Below, piece after piece: positions 61,746 through 64,000 of a stretch of DNA of 64,000 bases. Every line of letters begins with the position of its first letter. The stretch's first letter is position 1. This DNA is from Saccharothrix sp. ALI-22-I. GTDB taxonomy: Bacteria > Actinomycetota > Actinomycetes > Mycobacteriales > Pseudonocardiaceae. A program made the translations under genes and the position numbers. The stretch lies in contig NZ_MTQP01000064.1 in NCBI RefSeq assembly GCF_001984175.1, forward strand, positions 1-64,000, read 5' to 3'. The notes below the pieces were generated by a model. The model was given only the letters and a program-made list of their open reading frames with translations, was not told the DNA's origin and searched no databases.

Positions 61746-63026
61746 ATGACGCAACCACCGCCGCCGGGTGGCTGGCCGCCACCACGACCGGTTGGGCCGC
61801 CGCCGATGTCCGCCCCGCTCAACCCCCAGCAACCCCAGCCGACCCGCCAGTGGCCGACGCAGCAGCCGCCGCCCGTGCAAGCACCCCAGACCGGCCCGCA
61901 ACCCCGGCCGTCGTGGCCCCAGCAGGCCCCCGTGATGCCGCCGCCGATGGCCACTCCTCCCCCGATGGGCGCGCCGCAGCCGCCGCCCTCGAACTGGGGA
62001 CCGCCGCCCGGCCCGCCTCCGGGCTGGGGTCCGCCGCCCATGCCGTACCCGCCGCTGCCGCGCCAGAAGAGCAAGGGCCCGTTGCTGGCGGTGCTGCTGA
62101 TCGGTTTCCTGGTGCTCGGTGTCGCCACGATCGGCATCGTGGCCGCGACCAGCGGCTCCAAGGAGGCGAGCGAGTCCGGCAACGCCGGGTACTCGAGCTA
62201 CACGTACACGCCGGAGCCGACGACAACGACCACCACGACGACGACCACGACCACGAGCAACAGCACGCGGCCCTCGTCGTCGACCAACGAGCCGAAAGCC
62301 GGCCCGAAGGCCTCCATCACCCTGGGCGACAACCCGATCCACGCGGCCGGTCTGGGTGCGTTCAACATCGACGGCTGCGCGTTGCCCTCGATGGACTACT
62401 CGCCCGGCGGTCAGGACCAGTTCCTCAGGGCCGCGCTGCCGTGCATCGAGGCGATGTGGAAGCCGTCGTTCGAGCGCGCGAACCTGCCCTACCAGCCGGT
62501 CGAGCTGGTCATGGTGACCTCCCAGATCACGAACACGTGCGGCTCCATGGGCCCGGACCGCACCGCCATGTACTGCGACGGAACGATCTACTGGACGCCG
62601 AACCACTACGCGAGCGAGCAGGGCGCGGCGAACCCGAACCACCCCGGCAAGTACCTGGGGCAGCTGGCGCACGAGTACGGCCACCACATCCAGTGGCTGT
62701 CGGGCATCCTGCGGGCGTCCAGCCAGGCGCAGTACGAGAAGGGCGGCTGGGACACCCCGGAAGGCCTGGACCTCAACCGGCGCAAGGAGCTCCAGGCCAC
62801 GTGCTTCGGCGGGATGACGCTGGCGCCCCTGTCGCACGGCGCGGTGCCCGGTGATGTGATCTCGGTGGCGTTGACGGACGCGGGCAACCGCGGTGACTAT
62901 CCGATCTACCCCAATCGGGACCACGGCGCGCCCGAGAAGAACGCCGCGTGGGTCAACCACGGCTTCAAGAGCAACGAGACGAGCGCGTGCAACACTTGGG
63001 TGGCGAGCGCGGCGGACGTCAGCTGA
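61746..63026 (+). CDS. Membrane-anchored neutral zinc metallopeptidase, Pro-rich N-terminus
   Basis: 426 aa. Residues 1-105 are Pro/Gln/Gly-rich and cytoplasmic. A helix follows (about 112-134), then a poly-Thr stretch (12 in a row), then the extracellular peptidase domain. HEYGHHIQW is the HExxH zinc site, followed by RKELQATCFGG with the third-ligand glutamate. Cysteines GCAL, LPCIE and CNTW suggest disulfides. It belongs to the YpfJ-like/PF04228 group. The substrate is unknown. ATG 61746 is preceded by GGGGGACGACC. It is divergent from the DUF2207 gene. Confidence 0.88.
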   Translation: MTQPPPPGGWPPPRPVGPPPMSAPLNPQQPQPTRQWPTQQPPPVQAPQTGPQPRPSWPQQAPVMPPPMATPPPMGAPQPPPSNWGPPPGPPPGWGPPPMPYPPLPRQKSKGPLLAVLLIGFLVLGVATIGIVAATSGSKEASESGNAGYSSYTYTPEPTTTTTTTTTTTTSNSTRPSSSTNEPKAGPKASITLGDNPIHAAGLGAFNIDGCALPSMDYSPGGQDQFLRAALPCIEAMWKPSFERANLPYQPVELVMVTSQITNTCGSMGPDRTAMYCDGTIYWTPNHYASEQGAANPNHPGKYLGQLAHEYGHHIQWLSGILRASSQAQYEKGGWDTPEGLDLNRRKELQATCFGGMTLAPLSHGAVPGDVISVALTDAGNRGDYPIYPNRDHGAPEKNAAWVNHGFKSNETSACNTWVASAADVS

Positions 63027-63041
63027 CCCGACTGGAGGACC

Positions 63042-63941
63042 GTGCACACGCCCGAGGAGCCCAAGAACAACCCGATCGTCCTCGTCGGCGTGTTCTCGAT
63101 GATCGTGTTGTGCGTGTTGGGCCTCGGTGGCGTCACGCAGCTCGAAACGTCCCGGCAGATCAGCGGCCGGGCGGTGGCGGCGCCGGGTGCGACCGCCGTG
63201 CCGAGCGCGCAGACCGAGGCGCCACGGCCGCGTGCGGTGCACCGGCTGGCCGACCACCCGCTGCTCACGACGCCCGTGCGGCTGCCCGCGGTGGCCTGCC
63301 CGTTGCCGGGGTTCGGGGTGTCGGATGCCGAACTGTCGGCGTACTACAAAGCCGGGGTGGCGTGCCTGGACCAGGCGTGGCGGCCGGTGCTGGAGCAGGC
63401 GAACCTGCCGTTCGACTCGCCCGCGCTGGACACGTCGCCGGACCTGAGCGAGGGCCCGTGCGGCTCGGCGCCCGCGGAGAGTGAGGCGGTCGCGTACTAC
63501 TGCGGTCGCAACAGGACCATCTACATGCCGACGCGGCGGCTGCGGGACAACGGTGGCGGTGAGCGCGCCGGGTCGCACCTGGCGACGTTGGCGCACGAGT
63601 ACGGGCACCACGTGCAGGCGTTGACGGGGATGCTGCGGGCGGCGGACAGCAAGATCGTCGACGCGGGCGAGCAGTCCCCGGCGGGTTTGGAGATGTCGCG
63701 GCGGATCGAGTTGCAGGCCAACTGCTTCGCCGGGATGTTCCTGGTAGCGGCGTCCGGATCGATCGGAACCGGGTTGGCCCAGGAGGCGGCGGAGGACTTC
63801 CGGTACGCCGTGGAGGAGCCGCCGGAGAAGAACGCGCACGGCAGCCCGGACAACCAGGCGAAGTGGGCGACGCAGGGGTTCGTGGTGGGCGAGACGACCT
63901 CGTGCAACACCTATGCGGCTTCGGCGGACGCGGTCGGCTGA
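63042..63941 (+). CDS. Membrane-anchored neutral zinc metallopeptidase, second copy
   Basis: 299 aa, a paralogue of the preceding gene, 15 nt downstream. A short N-terminus and one helix (about 12-32) replace the Pro-rich region. The peptidase domain has HEYGHHVQA, RRIELQANCFAGM, the EKNAHGSPDNQAKWATQGF block and a closing SCNTY, matching the first copy in order. Tandem duplication with divergence is the simple explanation. GTG 63042 is the start. Confidence 0.88.
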   Translation: MHTPEEPKNNPIVLVGVFSMIVLCVLGLGGVTQLETSRQISGRAVAAPGATAVPSAQTEAPRPRAVHRLADHPLLTTPVRLPAVACPLPGFGVSDAELSAYYKAGVACLDQAWRPVLEQANLPFDSPALDTSPDLSEGPCGSAPAESEAVAYYCGRNRTIYMPTRRLRDNGGGERAGSHLATLAHEYGHHVQALTGMLRAADSKIVDAGEQSPAGLEMSRRIELQANCFAGMFLVAASGSIGTGLAQEAAEDFRYAVEEPPEKNAHGSPDNQAKWATQGFVVGETTSCNTYAASADAVG

Positions 63942-64000
63942 GCGCGCCTGGTCAGCAGGTAGGCGTAGAGGCCGCCGGCGAGGCCGCTCAGGCACATCAG
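63911..64000 (-). CDS. C-terminal end of a membrane protein (partial)
   Basis: The last 29 codons of a leftward frame entering from the right edge. The segment MCLSGLAGGLYAYLLTRRAQ is one membrane helix with a positive end, then a short polar tail and TAG at 63911-63913. It overlaps the convergent peptidase gene by 31 nt. Too little is visible for a name. Confidence 0.4.
   Translation of the reverse strand: MMCLSGLAGGLYAYLLTRRAQPTASAEAA

Noticed and set aside
60030..63995. A 1321-codon leftward open frame ending with DUF2207
   Set aside because: Its upstream two thirds is antisense to two clear metallopeptidase genes and has Arg/Gly-rich shadow composition; the real gene begins at 61670.
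1..64000. tRNA, rRNA, insertion sequence or prophage genes
   Set aside because: No tRNA-like cloverleaf was found in the gaps read, and no transposase, integrase or phage structural protein was recognised.

Overview
The window is high-GC (roughly 70 %) actinobacterial chromosome. GTG starts, 4-nt GTGA stop/start overlaps, probable leaderless promoters, an lprG-p55 pair, a bifunctional RNase H/acid phosphatase, an F420-dependent NADP reductase and LysX all point to mycolic-acid or related actinomycetes. The gene content and a bldA-type TTA codon fit a filamentous member of the Pseudonocardiales (Saccharothrix, Actinosynnema or Lentzea type). The genus is an inference; no rRNA or typing gene is present.

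Layout. 0.3-6 kb: a giant glycosyltransferase/coiled-coil/FkbM methyltransferase fusion behind a GlnA2-type glutamine synthetase. 6-11 kb: the lprG-p55 lipoprotein/efflux pair, a TetR regulator, a repeat-rich gap and a second MFS exporter with a palindromic operator. 11-29 kb: housekeeping and small regulatory genes (nadE, a secreted TAP-type peptidase, a divergent XRE/SDR pair, a divergent TetR/beta-helix pair, lysX, panB, a prolyl aminopeptidase, npdG, an RNB ribonuclease). 29-37.5 kb: an eight-gene leftward cluster resembling a stripped-down type IV secretion or conjugation channel (VirB2, B3, B4, B6, B8 and B1-like parts) with a divergent ribbon-helix-helix protein. 37.9-38.3 kb: RNase P RNA. 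38.5-48.6 kb: an FMN reductase, then a block largely syntenic with M. tuberculosis Rv2228c-Rv2236c (RNase H/phosphatase, zinc-ribbon protein, Nif3, cobC, ptpA, SURF1, cobD).

48.7-56 kb holds the most striking locus: three translationally coupled genes of a type III Wadjet (JetABC, SMC-family anti-plasmid) system. The JetC ATPase motifs are intact, but its hinge carries two low-complexity insertions. The first is a copy of a dispersed DNA repeat whose other copy sits after the TetR gene at 9.07 kb. The expected fourth gene, jetD (the nuclease), is absent; in its place is an antisense ROK-regulator fragment. 56-64 kb: nudC, a heterodimeric M16 peptidase pair, a perfect LexA-type SOS box in a promoter-like setting, a DUF2207 membrane protein and two tandem zinc metallopeptidases.

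Transcription units are mostly short. The tightest operons, judged by overlaps, are lprG-p55, the T4SS-like cluster, the 39.1-42.9 kb cob/nif3 group, jetABC and the M16-M16-nudC group.
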